In this document: piece after piece, positions 44,286-53,703 of the stretch | Numbering within the stretch: the stretch's first letter is position 1 | Layout of the letters: each line of letters opens with the position of its first letter | Origin: Xanthobacteraceae bacterium | GTDB lineage: Bacteria > Pseudomonadota > Alphaproteobacteria > Rhizobiales > Xanthobacteraceae | Direction: 5' to 3' | Assembly: GCA_031291475.1 (NCBI GenBank) | Contig: JARLIY010000130.1 | Location: 1-64,000, forward strand | Length of the DNA stretch: 64,000 bases | The notes under the pieces: generated by a model | The model's input: the letters and a program-made list of their open reading frames with translations, nothing else | The model's database searches: none | What the model was told of the DNA's origin: nothing | Translations under genes and position numbers: made by a program

Positions 44286-44335
44286 AGCATGATCCGGAAA
44301 AGTGGGTACCGGTTTTCGCAAAAAAGATCATGCTC
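44285..44335. repeat. RIME-like palindromic element
   Basis: GAGCATGATC (44285-44294) and GATCATGCTC (44326-44335) are perfect inverted arms around CGGAAAAGTGGGTACCGG and TTTTCGC. This matches a palindrome dispersed in Rhizobiales intergenic DNA. It starts at the adenylate-forming gene's stop codon, before the degenerate GGDEF gene. A half copy is at 57068-57087. Confidence 0.85.
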
Positions 44336-44416
44336 CACTAATGAATTTCATTGACGGCCTGTTAACAGCACTTTGGCATTGTCGCGGACCGCAGCAAAAA
44401 CACTTCGCGTTCCGCA

Positions 44417-45688
44417 ATGGCGTTGCAAGGTCCGTTCGTCGTTGTTGCCGACGGCCCGGCGCCGGATATCGTTGAGGCGTTGCGCAAGGCGGGCGCTTTC
44501 CCGGTCGTCGAAACGAAATGGCCCGACGCGGCCGACGCAGTCACCTCGGTCGCGCCCGAGGCGGTGGTGATCGCCGAGGTGTGCAGCGATCGCGAACGCG
44601 CAGCCGAATACGGCCGCGCGCTCGCCGAGCGGATCGCGGCGCGCGACAGCGCCTTCACGCCGGTCGTCACCCGCACCCGCGAGGATGCAAGCGTGCCGGT
44701 TGACGGCGCGCTTTCGCTTTCGGCTTCCGTGCCGGCGGCGCGCATTGCCGAGCGCGTCAGCGCGGTGCAGCGCGTGCGCACCTTGCATGCCACGGTCTTG
44801 CGCCGTATGGCGACGCTCACGTCGCACGGCGGGACCGCGCCCGAACTGCCGCAGAGCGATCCGCTCGACGAAGCAACCGTGCTGGTCGCCGGCCGCGGCC
44901 GTTCCTATCCCGCGCTCGCGGTCGCGGTCGGCGAGCGCGTCGGCCTCGTCGGCGCGCTCAGCGTCGAGAGCGCGGCGCGCGCGCTCAATGCCCGCGACAT
45001 CGACGGCATCGTGATCGGCGACGGCTTCGGCCCGCGCATCGTCGAAGCGCTGCTCACCGTGCTCGCCGAGGACGTGCGCTTTCGCGATCTGCCGGTCGCC
45101 GCGCTCGGCGGTCATCACGGCGCGGTCGAGGATTTCTACGCGCATCTGCCCAATCTTGACCGCGTCGGCGAAGGGCCCGAACGCCTGGTCGAGCGCTTTC
45201 TGCCGTTCGTGCGCCTGCATGCCTTCGCGCAGCGGCTCAAGCGCATGCTCAAATCGCTGGACGCCCAGGGCATGATCGATCCCGATACCGGGCTGCTTGT
45301 CCAGCAGGCCTTCTGGCGCGACCTCAACCGCGCCGTCGGCGAGGCGGAAAAGCGCGGCGTCGGCCTGTCCATCGCCCGCTTTTCGTTCGAGCGCGGCGAC
45401 CGCCGCACGAGCCTCGACGCCGGGCGCCTGGTCGGCCGGCTGATGCGCCAGGTCGATTTTGCCTGCCGCGAGGCGGACAATTCCATCTTCGCCGTGTTCA
45501 CGGAGACTGATCTGCGCGCCGCCCACGTCATCGCGCGAAGGATCGCGAGCGTGCTCAAGCACACGATGCTCGCGGCCGACCGCAAGCGCGGCGGCATCGA
45601 GACCGCGATTACGTTGGCGACGCTGAAACCCTCCGATAACGTGGACTCCCTAATCGCGCGCGTGGTCGGCGAGGTTGCCGCCGGCTGA
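44417..45688 (+). CDS. Two receiver-like domains plus degenerate GGDEF protein
   Basis: A 423-residue cytosolic protein. The N-terminal half has two receiver-like alpha/beta repeats (PFVVVADGPAPDIVEALRKA near 5-25 and VLVAGRGRSYPALAVAV near 155-170) without clear phospho-Asp pockets. From about 290, DPDTGLLVQQAFWRDLNRAV opens a GGDEF fold, but the GG(D/E)EF site reads READNSIFAVF, so cyclase activity is unlikely. A diguanylate-sensing or scaffolding role is possible. It follows the adenylate-forming pseudoenzyme with a palindromic repeat between them. Confidence 0.75.
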   Translation: MALQGPFVVVADGPAPDIVEALRKAGAFPVVETKWPDAADAVTSVAPEAVVIAEVCSDRERAAEYGRALAERIAARDSAFTPVVTRTREDASVPVDGALSLSASVPAARIAERVSAVQRVRTLHATVLRRMATLTSHGGTAPELPQSDPLDEATVLVAGRGRSYPALAVAVGERVGLVGALSVESAARALNARDIDGIVIGDGFGPRIVEALLTVLAEDVRFRDLPVAALGGHHGAVEDFYAHLPNLDRVGEGPERLVERFLPFVRLHAFAQRLKRMLKSLDAQGMIDPDTGLLVQQAFWRDLNRAVGEAEKRGVGLSIARFSFERGDRRTSLDAGRLVGRLMRQVDFACREADNSIFAVFTETDLRAAHVIARRIASVLKHTMLAADRKRGGIETAITLATLKPSDNVDSLIARVVGEVAAG

Positions 45689-45796
45689 ACGGTGCACCAT
45701 ATATTTTTTATACTGCTCATTCCCGCGCACGCGAGCGGATAGAGCGAGCGGCGCGAATTGCGCTAAACTGAACGCTAGCGATTCCAAGGTCCGGCC

Positions 45797-46471
45797 ATGA
45801 CCGATGCCTCCGCCGACTTTTCCGTCATGCGTGTCGACGTCATCTCCGATGTCGTCTGCCCGTGGTGCTATATCGGCAAGCACCGGCTGGAAACGGCGTT
45901 TATGCTTATTCCCGACATCGCCGTCGACATCAACTGGCGGCCGTATTTCCTCAATCCCTGGATCCCGCGCGAAGGCATCGACCGGCAAACCTATCTGGAG
46001 ACCAAATTCGGCTCGGCCGAGCGCTATGCCGTGATCGCCGAGCGCGTCGCCGCCGCCGCCACGAGCGAGGGCCTCGTTTACGCTTCCGACAAGATCGGCC
46101 GGCAGCCGAACACGCTCGATTGTCATCGCCTCATCCTCTGGTCGCGCGGCGCCACCGATCCCGGCCGCATGAAACAACGCTTGATGGACCTCTACTTTGC
46201 CGAGGGCGCCGACCTCACCGATACCGACACACTGGTGCAGGCCGCGATCGATTGCGGCATGGACGGCGAGCTGGTGCGGCGGCTTCTGGCGAGCGACGCC
46301 GAAGTCGACCGCATCGAGGGCGAAGCCAACGCCGCCAAGGAAGCCGGCATCGACGGCGTGCCCTGCTTCGTCTTCGGCGGCAGCGTGATCGTCACCGGCG
46401 CGCAGTCGCCGGAATATCTCGCGAACGCCATCGAACGCACCGCCGGAAGGCACACGCGGTTGCGGGCATAG
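45797..46471 (+). CDS. DsbA-family thioredoxin-fold oxidoreductase (FrnE-like)
   Basis: A 224-residue cytosolic DsbA-like protein with the redox motif CPWC at 21-24 (DVVCPWCYIGKHRL), cis-Pro context GVPCFVFGGS, and no signal peptide. FrnE/YwbO-type members assist disulfide chemistry or reduce quinone-like substrates in oxidative stress. The start ATG at 45797 is clear of the upstream gene. A palindromic repeat follows its stop. Confidence 0.9.
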   Translation: MTDASADFSVMRVDVISDVVCPWCYIGKHRLETAFMLIPDIAVDINWRPYFLNPWIPREGIDRQTYLETKFGSAERYAVIAERVAAAATSEGLVYASDKIGRQPNTLDCHRLILWSRGATDPGRMKQRLMDLYFAEGADLTDTDTLVQAAIDCGMDGELVRRLLASDAEVDRIEGEANAAKEAGIDGVPCFVFGGSVIVTGAQSPEYLANAIERTAGRHTRLRA

Positions 46472-46480
46472 CTCATCCTC

Positions 46481-46542
46481 GTCATTGCGAGCGGAGCGAA
46501 GCAATCCAGTCTTGGGCGCTGTTTCTGGATTGCTTCGTCGCG
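46481..46542. repeat. RERSEAIQ-type palindromic repeat, copy 3
   Basis: GTCATTGCGAG then CGGAGCGAAGCAATCCAG (46481-46509) is the left arm; CTGGATTGCTTCG (46525-46537) is the right arm, which then degenerates. Same family as 9519 and 10451. It lies in the gap between the DsbA-like gene and the end of mfd. Confidence 0.85.
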
Positions 46543-46665
46543 CGGCCCGAAGTGGCCGGCCCGATTGAGAAACGCCGCTTCGTACTGTTCTGAACATGAT
46601 GCGTTCGCGTCTTACGGGCATTGCCTACTCGACCGATCTAAGCAGGGATCCGCGAAGACATTGAT

Positions 46666-49600
46666 TCACGCCGCCTGTGCCCCCTTCTCCGCGATCCCGA
46701 CCAGCGTGCGTAAAATGCCGGCAGCGCCTTTGAGGCGGGCAGCGGGCGTGTCCCATTCATCGAAGAACACGACTTTCTGATCGGGCCGCACGCGCGCGCC
46801 CTCGGGGTGCTTGCCGATATAGGCGATGAGCCCTTCCGGGTTGGCGAAGATGTTGTCGCGGAAGGCGAGCACCGCGCCCTTCGGCCCGACCTCGATGCGC
46901 TCCACATTGGCGCGCCGGCACAGCGATTTGATCGACACGAATTGCAGTAAGTGTTCGACCTCCTGCGGCAGCGGGCCGAAGCGATCGACCAGATCGGCGG
47001 CAAACGCCTCGATAGCGCGGTCGTCCTCGATTTCGGACAGCCGCCGGTAAAGCGCGAGCCGCACCGGCAGATCGGCGACATAATCCTCCGGAATGAGGAC
47101 GGCGGTACCGATGGTGATCTGCGGCGACCATTTGTCGGCGACCGGCGCGCTGATGCCGGCTTTCAAGCTGAGCACCGCCTCTTCCAGCATCTGCTGGTAA
47201 AGCTCGAAGCCGACTTCCTTGATGTGGCCGGACTGCTCTTCGCCCAAAAGATTGCCGGCGCCGCGGATGTCGAGATCGTGCGAGGCGAGCTGGAAGCCGG
47301 CGCCGAGCGTGTCAAGCGATTGCAGGACTTTCAGTCGCCGCTCGGCCTGCGGCGTGATCCTGCGCCGAGCCGGCAAGGTGAGCAGCGCATAGGCGCGCAG
47401 CTTCGAGCGGCCGACGCGCCCGCGCAGCTGATAGATTTGCGCCAGCCCGAACATGTCGGCGCGGTGCACGATCAGCGTGTTGGCGGTCGGAATGTCGAGG
47501 CCGGACTCGATGATCGAGGTGGAGAGGAGCACGTCGAACTTGCCGTCGTAGAAGGCGGCCATCACGTCTTCCAGAACGGAAGAAGGCATCTGCCCGTGGG
47601 CCACGGCGACGCGCACCTCGGGCACGCTTTTATCGAGGAACGCTTTGGCCTCGGCCAGATCCTCGATGCGCGGGCAGACGAAGAAACATTGCCCGCCGCG
47701 ATAGCGCTCGCGAAGGAGCGCCTCGCGCACCACGACCGGATCGAACGGCGCGACGAAGGTGCGCACCGCCAGGCGATCGACCGGCGGCGTGGCGATGATC
47801 GACATGTCGCGCACGCCGGACAAAGCGAGTTGCAGGGTGCGCGGGATCGGCGTCGCGGTCAGCGTCAGCACATGCACCTCGGCGCGCAGCTGTTTGAGCT
47901 TCTCCTTGTGGGCGACGCCGAAATGCTGCTCCTCATCCACCACGATCAACCCGAGGTCCTTGAACTTGACGCTCTTGCCCAAGAGCGCATGCGTGCCGAC
48001 GACGATGTCGATCCCGCCCTCGGTGAGGCCTTTTCTCACCTTGGCAAGCTCAGCGGCGGAGACGAGGCGCGAGGCCTGCGCGATATGCACCGGATAGCCG
48101 CGCAGCCGGTCGCCGAAGGTCTTGAAATGCTGGCGCGCGAGCAACGTCGTCGGCACGACGACCGCGACCTGCTTGCCGTTCATGGCGGCGACGAAGGCCG
48201 CGCGCAACGCCACCTCGGTCTTGCCGAAGCCGACGTCGCCGCAAATGAGCCGATCCATCGGCCGCCCGGAAGCAAGGTCAGTGAGCACGGCGGCGATGGC
48301 GGCTTGCTGGTCGTCGGTCTCCTCATAGGGAAAGCCGGCGCAGAATTCGTCGTAGAGCCCGGACTCGACGGCAAGCCGCGGCGCGTCGTGCAATTGCCGC
48401 GCGGCGGCCACGTTGATCAATTCGCCGGCGATTTCGCGGATGCGGTTCTTCATCCGCGACTTGCGCGCCTGCCAGGCGGACGAGCCGAGCCGGTCGAGCT
48501 CGACGCCGGCTTCCTCCGAGCCGTAGCGCGAGAGAAGCTCGATGTTCTCCACCGGCAGAAACAATTTGTCGCCGCCGGCGTAATGGATTTCCAGGCAATC
48601 GTGCGGCGCGCCGCCGGCCTCGATGGCGCGCAAGCCGACAAAGCGGCCGATGCCGTGATCGACATGGACGACGACGTCGCCGGCAGCAAGGCTCGTCACC
48701 TCGGCGATGAAATTTTCCGCCCGCTTGCCCGGCCGGCGCGCGCGGATGAGGCGCTCGCCGAGAATGTCTTCTTCGGTGATCAGCGCGACATCGGCGGTCT
48801 CGAAGCCGGAATCGATGCCGAGCACGGCGAGCGCGACTTCGGGCTTCGTCAGCGCCAACGCCTCCGGCCACGACGCGACCGGCGCCAGATTGAACAGGCG
48901 ATGCTCGGCCAGCACATGCGCCATCCGTTCACGGGAGCCTTCGCTCCACAGCGCGATGAGGACGCGCTTGCCGGCCGCCTGCAGCACCTCGACGTGACCG
49001 CGCACCGCCTCGAAGACGTTGGTGCCGGGCTCGCCGCGCTCGGCTGCGAAGTTGTGGCCGGCGCGCGCGCCGATCTCGATGCCGTCGGGCGCGCTCTCCA
49101 CCGCAAACGGCGATAATCGCGCCAGCGGCGCGTTGTCGAGGCGTTCGCGCCATTCGTTTTCCGCGAGATAGAGCCCCTTCGGCGGCAGCGGCTTATAGGG
49201 CGCGCCGCCGCCGGGCACATCGATCGCTTCCCGGCGCGCCTGATAGTAATCGGCGATCTGAACGAGCCGCTCATGGGCGGCTTCGTCGGCCAGCACCTCT
49301 AGCACGATGGGTGTCGGCAGCGCTGCGCGCCCTTGACCACCTCCCCCTGCAGGGGGGAGGTCGCCGGACTTAGCCCGGCGGGAGGGGGTGGCTGCGGCGC
49401 CGTTCACCCCACCCCGCTCGCTTCGCTCGCGACCCTCCCCCTCCAGGGGAGGGTGTGAGGCCGATGGGGCCCTGAGATAATCGAACAGCGTCTCCAGATG
49501 CTGATGGAACAGCGGCAGCCAGTGCTCGATGCCGGCCGAGCGGCGGCCCTCGCTCACCGCTTCGTAGAGCACGTCGTCGGGGCCGGCGGCGCCGAAGGCC

Positions 49601-50349
49601 GCGACATAGCCGGTGCGGAACGCGCGGATGGTTTCCGCCGTCAGCTGGAACTCCGCCATGGGCAGGAGGTCGAGCGTGCGCAGGTCCTGCGTCGTGCGCT
49701 GGGTTTCCCGATCGAAGGCGCGGATCGATTCCAACGTGTCGCCGAAGAAATCGAGCCGCACCGGCGCGTCCATGCCGGGCGCGAACAGATCGAGGATGCC
49801 GCCGCGCAGCGCGTAGTCTCCCGCCTCGCGCACGGTTGAAGCGCGACTAAAGCCGTTGAGCTCGAGCCACTGCACGATGCCCGCCATCGGCAAGAGATTG
49901 CCGGCGGCGGCGGAGAGCGATTGCCGGGCGATCGTTTCGCGCGGCGGCACGCGTTGCAGGATAGCGTTGACGGTGGTGAGCAAGACCGAAGGCCGGTCGC
50001 GGCCCTTGACGCGGGCGAGCCGCGACAGCGCATGCATGCGCTGCGCCACCACGCCGGCATGCGGCGAGGCGCGGTCGTAGGGCAGGCAATCCCAGGCGGG
50101 AAATTCCAGCACCTCGATGTCGGGGGCGAAGAAAGCGAGCGCGCGCGAGAGCGTCGCCATGCGCGCCCCGTCACGGCAAATGACGGCGAGGCTGATCGCG
50201 GGCGGCGTTTCCCCCGCAGCGATAACGCGGGCGAGATCGCCGAGCACCAGCCCTTCGGCGCCGTCGGCGATACCGGAAAGAAGCAGCGGCCGGCCGGGCG
50301 CAAGCCGCTCCGCCGGCGACCGCGCGGGCGATCGAAGCGGTGCCGTCAC
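46666..50349 (-). CDS. mfd: Transcription-repair coupling factor Mfd with repeat-derived insert
   Basis: A 1227-residue SF2 translocase that removes stalled RNA polymerase and recruits UvrA. The UvrB-like N-terminal domain, RNA polymerase-interacting domain (VVHVDHGIGRFVGL then LEIHYAGGDKLFLPVENIEL), and helicase core with Walker A GDVGFGKTEVALRAAF and DEEQHFGV are all present; the C-terminal TRCF domain ends at 46666. Residues about 296-340 (PPLEGEGRERSERGG, then RRAKSGDLPPAGGGGQG) are read from GC-rich hairpins and make the protein longer than usual. The GTG start overlaps the sdhE stop (GTGA). Confidence 0.96.
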   Translation of the reverse strand: MTAPLRSPARSPAERLAPGRPLLLSGIADGAEGLVLGDLARVIAAGETPPAISLAVICRDGARMATLSRALAFFAPDIEVLEFPAWDCLPYDRASPHAGVVAQRMHALSRLARVKGRDRPSVLLTTVNAILQRVPPRETIARQSLSAAAGNLLPMAGIVQWLELNGFSRASTVREAGDYALRGGILDLFAPGMDAPVRLDFFGDTLESIRAFDRETQRTTQDLRTLDLLPMAEFQLTAETIRAFRTGYVAAFGAAGPDDVLYEAVSEGRRSAGIEHWLPLFHQHLETLFDYLRAPSASHPPLEGEGRERSERGGVNGAAATPSRRAKSGDLPPAGGGGQGRAALPTPIVLEVLADEAAHERLVQIADYYQARREAIDVPGGGAPYKPLPPKGLYLAENEWRERLDNAPLARLSPFAVESAPDGIEIGARAGHNFAAERGEPGTNVFEAVRGHVEVLQAAGKRVLIALWSEGSRERMAHVLAEHRLFNLAPVASWPEALALTKPEVALAVLGIDSGFETADVALITEEDILGERLIRARRPGKRAENFIAEVTSLAAGDVVVHVDHGIGRFVGLRAIEAGGAPHDCLEIHYAGGDKLFLPVENIELLSRYGSEEAGVELDRLGSSAWQARKSRMKNRIREIAGELINVAAARQLHDAPRLAVESGLYDEFCAGFPYEETDDQQAAIAAVLTDLASGRPMDRLICGDVGFGKTEVALRAAFVAAMNGKQVAVVVPTTLLARQHFKTFGDRLRGYPVHIAQASRLVSAAELAKVRKGLTEGGIDIVVGTHALLGKSVKFKDLGLIVVDEEQHFGVAHKEKLKQLRAEVHVLTLTATPIPRTLQLALSGVRDMSIIATPPVDRLAVRTFVAPFDPVVVREALLRERYRGGQCFFVCPRIEDLAEAKAFLDKSVPEVRVAVAHGQMPSSVLEDVMAAFYDGKFDVLLSTSIIESGLDIPTANTLIVHRADMFGLAQIYQLRGRVGRSKLRAYALLTLPARRRITPQAERRLKVLQSLDTLGAGFQLASHDLDIRGAGNLLGEEQSGHIKEVGFELYQQMLEEAVLSLKAGISAPVADKWSPQITIGTAVLIPEDYVADLPVRLALYRRLSEIEDDRAIEAFAADLVDRFGPLPQEVEHLLQFVSIKSLCRRANVERIEVGPKGAVLAFRDNIFANPEGLIAYIGKHPEGARVRPDQKVVFFDEWDTPAARLKGAAGILRTLVGIAEKGAQAA
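49330..49460. repeat. Paired palindromic repeats inside the mfd coding region
   Basis: ACCTCCCCC, centre TGCAG, GGGGGAGGT (49339-49361) and CCCTCCCC, CTCCA, GGGGAGGG (49433-49453) are two hairpins of the same style as those in pdhC, separated by CTCGCTTCGCTCGCG-type sequence. The Mfd reading frame stays open through the whole stretch. Confidence 0.88.
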
Positions 50350-50654
50350 GGTCCCTTCCCAGGTCGCGGCTTGCTTGCGCGGCTGTGACTATGAAATGTC
50401 CGCAGCTGCGCTAGCACCGCGGTATCGTAATTATCCGGAACGTCCTCGGCGCCGATCACCCAGGCGTAGAGCGCGGCGTTGGGCGCCTCGATCAGGCGTT
50501 CGAAATCGTCGAGGCCGGCTTCGTCGAACGTGTCGATATGCGCGTCGGCGAAGCGGCCGACGATCAGGTCCATTTCGCGCACGCCGCGGCGCCAGGCGCG
50601 GAACAGAAGCTTGCGCCGCCGCACGTCCAACCCCTCGCTCGACCGCTCGGTCAT
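50346..50654 (-). CDS. sdhE: Succinate dehydrogenase assembly factor 2 (SdhE/YgfY)
   Basis: A 102-residue small protein that helps flavinylate SdhA. The family motif RGVREMDLIVGRFAD (RGxxE) is present, with DDFERLIEAPNAALYAWV typical of the helical core. Length is slightly longer than E. coli SdhE. It is coupled to mfd by a four-base overlap, as commonly found in Hyphomicrobiales, and is divergent from recG. Confidence 0.93.
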   Translation of the reverse strand: MTERSSEGLDVRRRKLLFRAWRRGVREMDLIVGRFADAHIDTFDEAGLDDFERLIEAPNAALYAWVIGAEDVPDNYDTAVLAQLRTFHSHSRASKPRPGKGP

Positions 50655-50737
50655 CGCTCAAATCCAACGCCAAAAGCCCGGACGCGGCCGGGCGCGGTGT
50701 ATATAGAGGGCGACGCTTAAAATGTCAGCGGGATACG

Positions 50738-52840
50738 ATGCGTCCGCCGGTGCTCAATCCGCTTTTTGCTTCGCTCACCGCGCTGCCCGGCATCGGGCCG
50801 AAGCTGGAGAAGGTCTTCGTGCGGCTCCTGGTGCGCGAGGGGGAAAAGCCGCGGCTGGTCGATCTCGTGTTTCACCTGCCGACCGGCTATGTGGACCGGC
50901 GCAACCAGCCCAAGCTCTCGGCGGTCGTTCCCGATACCGTCGTCACCGTCGCCGTCACCATCGATCGCCACCGGCCGCCGCCGCCGAACCGCCCCCGCGC
51001 GCCCTACAACATCGAGGCGAGCGACGACACCAACACGCTGACCATCACCTACTTCAACGCCCGCAAGGATTACCTGGAAAAGCTCTATCCCGAAGGCGCG
51101 CTGCGCTATTTATCCGGCATCGCCACGCTCTACGACGGCCACTTGCAGATGGTGCATCCCGATCGCGTGGTCGATGCGGCGGGCTTCGCGCGGCTGCCGC
51201 TGATCGATCCGGTCTATCCGCTGACCGAAGGCATTTATCCCAACCAGTTGCAACGGGCGATCGAGCTCGCGCTCGATCGCGTGCCGGAGCTTCCCGAATG
51301 GCAAGACCCGGCATGGGTCAAGCGCAATCATTTTCCGGGCTTTGCCGAGGCCCTTCGCAAGGTGCACCGGCCGGCAAGCCCGGACGATCTGAAGCCGGAA
51401 AGCGCGGCGTGGTCGCGGCTTGCTTATGACGAGCTGCTCGCCGGCCAGCTGGCGCTCGCGCTTTTGCGCGGACATATGCGAAAGCGCGCTGGGCGCGGCA
51501 GCGCCGCCGAGGGCCGCTTGCGCGCGCGGATCGTCGCCGCTTTGCCCTACGCGCTCACGCAGTCGCAGCAGCGCGCGACGGCCGACATCATCGCCGACCT
51601 CGCGCAGCCCAACCGCATGCTGCGGCTCCTGCATGGCGACGTCGGCTCCGGCAAGACGGTGGTCGCGCTTCTCGCGGCGGCGACCGTGATCGAGGCCGGC
51701 CGCCAGGCCGCCTTCATGGCGCCGACGGAAATCCTCGCGCGCCAGCATTTCGCCACCATCGCGCCGCTTGCCGCAGCAGCCGGCATCCGGCTCGCCATCC
51801 TCACCGGGCGCGAGCGCGGCCGCGAACGCCCCGAGATTCTCTCCGCGCTTGCCGCCGGCGATATCGACCTGATCGTCGGCACGCACGCATTGTTTCAAGA
51901 AGACGTGGCGTTCCACGATCTCGCGCTCGCCATCGTCGACGAGCAGCAGCGTTTCGGCGTGCACCAGCGCCTGGCGCTTTCGCGCAAGGGCGAAGCGGTC
52001 GATCTCCTGGTGCTCACCGCGACGCCGATCCCGCGTACTCTGGTGCTCACTTATTTCGGCGACATGGACGTGTCAGAGCTGCGCGAAAAGCCCGCGGGCC
52101 GTCAGAAGATCGACACCCGCGCGCTGCCGCTGGAGCGGCTTGCCGAGGTGATCGAGGCGGTGAGCCGTGCGCTCGACGACGGTCGCCGTGTCTATTGGGT
52201 GTGCCCGCTGGTCGAGGAATCGGAAACCATCGACCTCGCCGCCGCCGAGGATCGCTACCGGTCGCTGAAGAAGCGCTTTGGCGACACGGCCGAGCTCGTC
52301 CACGGCCGCATGCGCGGGACCGAGAAGGACGCGGCGATGGCGCGCTTTGCCGAAGGTTCGGCCCGCATCCTGGTCGCCACCACGGTGATCGAAGTCGGTG
52401 TCGATGTGCCGGCCGCGAGCGTCATGGTCATCGAGCACGCCGAGCGCTTCGGGCTTGCGCAACTGCACCAGTTGCGCGGCCGCATCGGCCGCGGCGCCGA
52501 CCGCTCGATCTGTCTCCTGCTCTACCGCGCCCCGCTCGGCGAGACGGCGAAGGCGCGGCTCGCCATCCTGCGCGAGACCGACGACGGCTTCCGCATCGCC
52601 GAGGAAGATCTGCGCTTGCGCGGCGAAGGCGACGTGCTCGGCACGCGGCAAAGCGGCATGCCGGGCTTCCGCCTCGCCCGCCTCGAAGTCCACGGCAAGT
52701 TGTTGAGCGCGGCGCGTGAGGACGCGGCTCTCGTGCTCAACCGCGATCCGAAGCTCAAATCGGCGCGCGGCGCTGCTTTGCGTCAGCTGCTTTATCTGTT
52801 CGCCCGCGACGAGGCGATCAGGCTCCTTGGCGCCGGCTGA
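50738..52840 (+). CDS. recG: ATP-dependent DNA helicase RecG
   Basis: A 700-residue SF2 helicase that remodels stalled forks and Holliday junctions. The wedge/OB domain lies in the first 200 residues (LPGIGPKLEKVFVRLL, then HLPTGYVDRR). Helicase motifs include GDVGSGKTVVALLAA, DEQQRFGVHQR, ATPIPRTL, and VIEVGVDVPAASVMVIEHAERFGLAQLHQLRGRIGRG. The ATG at 50738 is chosen; the frame runs open upstream through the divergent sdhE region without conservation. Confidence 0.96.
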   Translation: MRPPVLNPLFASLTALPGIGPKLEKVFVRLLVREGEKPRLVDLVFHLPTGYVDRRNQPKLSAVVPDTVVTVAVTIDRHRPPPPNRPRAPYNIEASDDTNTLTITYFNARKDYLEKLYPEGALRYLSGIATLYDGHLQMVHPDRVVDAAGFARLPLIDPVYPLTEGIYPNQLQRAIELALDRVPELPEWQDPAWVKRNHFPGFAEALRKVHRPASPDDLKPESAAWSRLAYDELLAGQLALALLRGHMRKRAGRGSAAEGRLRARIVAALPYALTQSQQRATADIIADLAQPNRMLRLLHGDVGSGKTVVALLAAATVIEAGRQAAFMAPTEILARQHFATIAPLAAAAGIRLAILTGRERGRERPEILSALAAGDIDLIVGTHALFQEDVAFHDLALAIVDEQQRFGVHQRLALSRKGEAVDLLVLTATPIPRTLVLTYFGDMDVSELREKPAGRQKIDTRALPLERLAEVIEAVSRALDDGRRVYWVCPLVEESETIDLAAAEDRYRSLKKRFGDTAELVHGRMRGTEKDAAMARFAEGSARILVATTVIEVGVDVPAASVMVIEHAERFGLAQLHQLRGRIGRGADRSICLLLYRAPLGETAKARLAILRETDDGFRIAEEDLRLRGEGDVLGTRQSGMPGFRLARLEVHGKLLSAAREDAALVLNRDPKLKSARGAALRQLLYLFARDEAIRLLGAG

Positions 52841-52847
52841 GGCGTGC

Positions 52848-53603
52848 CTACTTCGCCGGGCTCGGCGCTATTTTGCGCGCCGCCTGCGCGGCGCGCGCGG
52901 TTTGCGCCAGCGCCGCGAGCCTGCCCTGCGGATCCTCGCCGCCGGGCTGAATGATGCCGGCGGAGATCAGGAGCGACATCGCCTGCTCGACGGTGATGTC
53001 GAGATCGATCACATCGCGGCGCGGCACGTAGAAGAAAAACCCGGTAGTCGGGTTGGGCGTGCACGGCAGGAATGCCGAGACATGCTCGGTCTGCGGCAAA
53101 TGCTTGGCGATGGCGGCGGTCGGCGGTTGGGTGAGGAACACCAGCGACCACATGCCCGGCGCCGGAAACTCCACCAGACCTACGTGGCGAAAGCTCGATT
53201 CCGAGGCGGAGAACAGCGTCTGGAAAATCTGCTTGGTGGTGCGGTAGATCGGTCGCACGATCGGCATGCGGTTCAACAGGCTCTCGCCGAAACCGACGAG
53301 CCTAGAGCCGACCAGATTGGCGGTGAGGAAGCCGAGCAGCGTCAGCGCCACGAAGACGATGATCAGGCCGAAGCCCGGAATGTTGACCGGTAGATAGGTT
53401 TCCGGACGATACGGCACCGGGATGACCGGACGCACCAGATTGTCGACCCAGGTGACGAAATACCAGATCAGCCACAACGTCACCGCCACCGGTCCGGCGA
53501 CGATCAGGCCGGTCAAAAAGTAATTGCGGATACGGGCGCCGAGTCCGGACGAGGGCCTGACCGGGGCCGCAATCGCTTTCCCGCTTTGCTCCGTATCGCT
53601 CAT
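52848..53603 (-). CDS. DUF502-family membrane protein
   Basis: A 251-residue protein with two N-terminal transmembrane helices (LTGLIVAGPVAVTLWLIWYF and FGLIIVFVALTLLGFLTANL). The DUF502 blocks IPGFGLI, NRMPIVRPIYRTTKQIFQT and LPCTPNPTTGFFFYVPRRDV follow. Function is unknown; members occur next to recG in many alphaproteobacteria, as here (tail-to-tail, seven bases apart). Two adjacent ATGs (53603 and 53606) could serve as start. Confidence 0.88.
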   Translation of the reverse strand: MSDTEQSGKAIAAPVRPSSGLGARIRNYFLTGLIVAGPVAVTLWLIWYFVTWVDNLVRPVIPVPYRPETYLPVNIPGFGLIIVFVALTLLGFLTANLVGSRLVGFGESLLNRMPIVRPIYRTTKQIFQTLFSASESSFRHVGLVEFPAPGMWSLVFLTQPPTAAIAKHLPQTEHVSAFLPCTPNPTTGFFFYVPRRDVIDLDITVEQAMSLLISAGIIQPGGEDPQGRLAALAQTARAAQAARKIAPSPAK

Positions 53604-53703
53604 CATCCAGCCCGGTAGCAGCGCTCGCCGGCCTCGCGGCTGCATCTCTATAGGTACGCGATGCGACCGCGCGGCGACACGGAGGGCGGCGCAGCTTCCG
53701 CGT

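Noticed and set aside
46951-49116. A 721-codon open frame on the plus strand across mfd
   Set aside because: Antisense to Mfd helicase motifs; composition is Arg/His/Asp-rich, as in other GC shadows; no domain seen.
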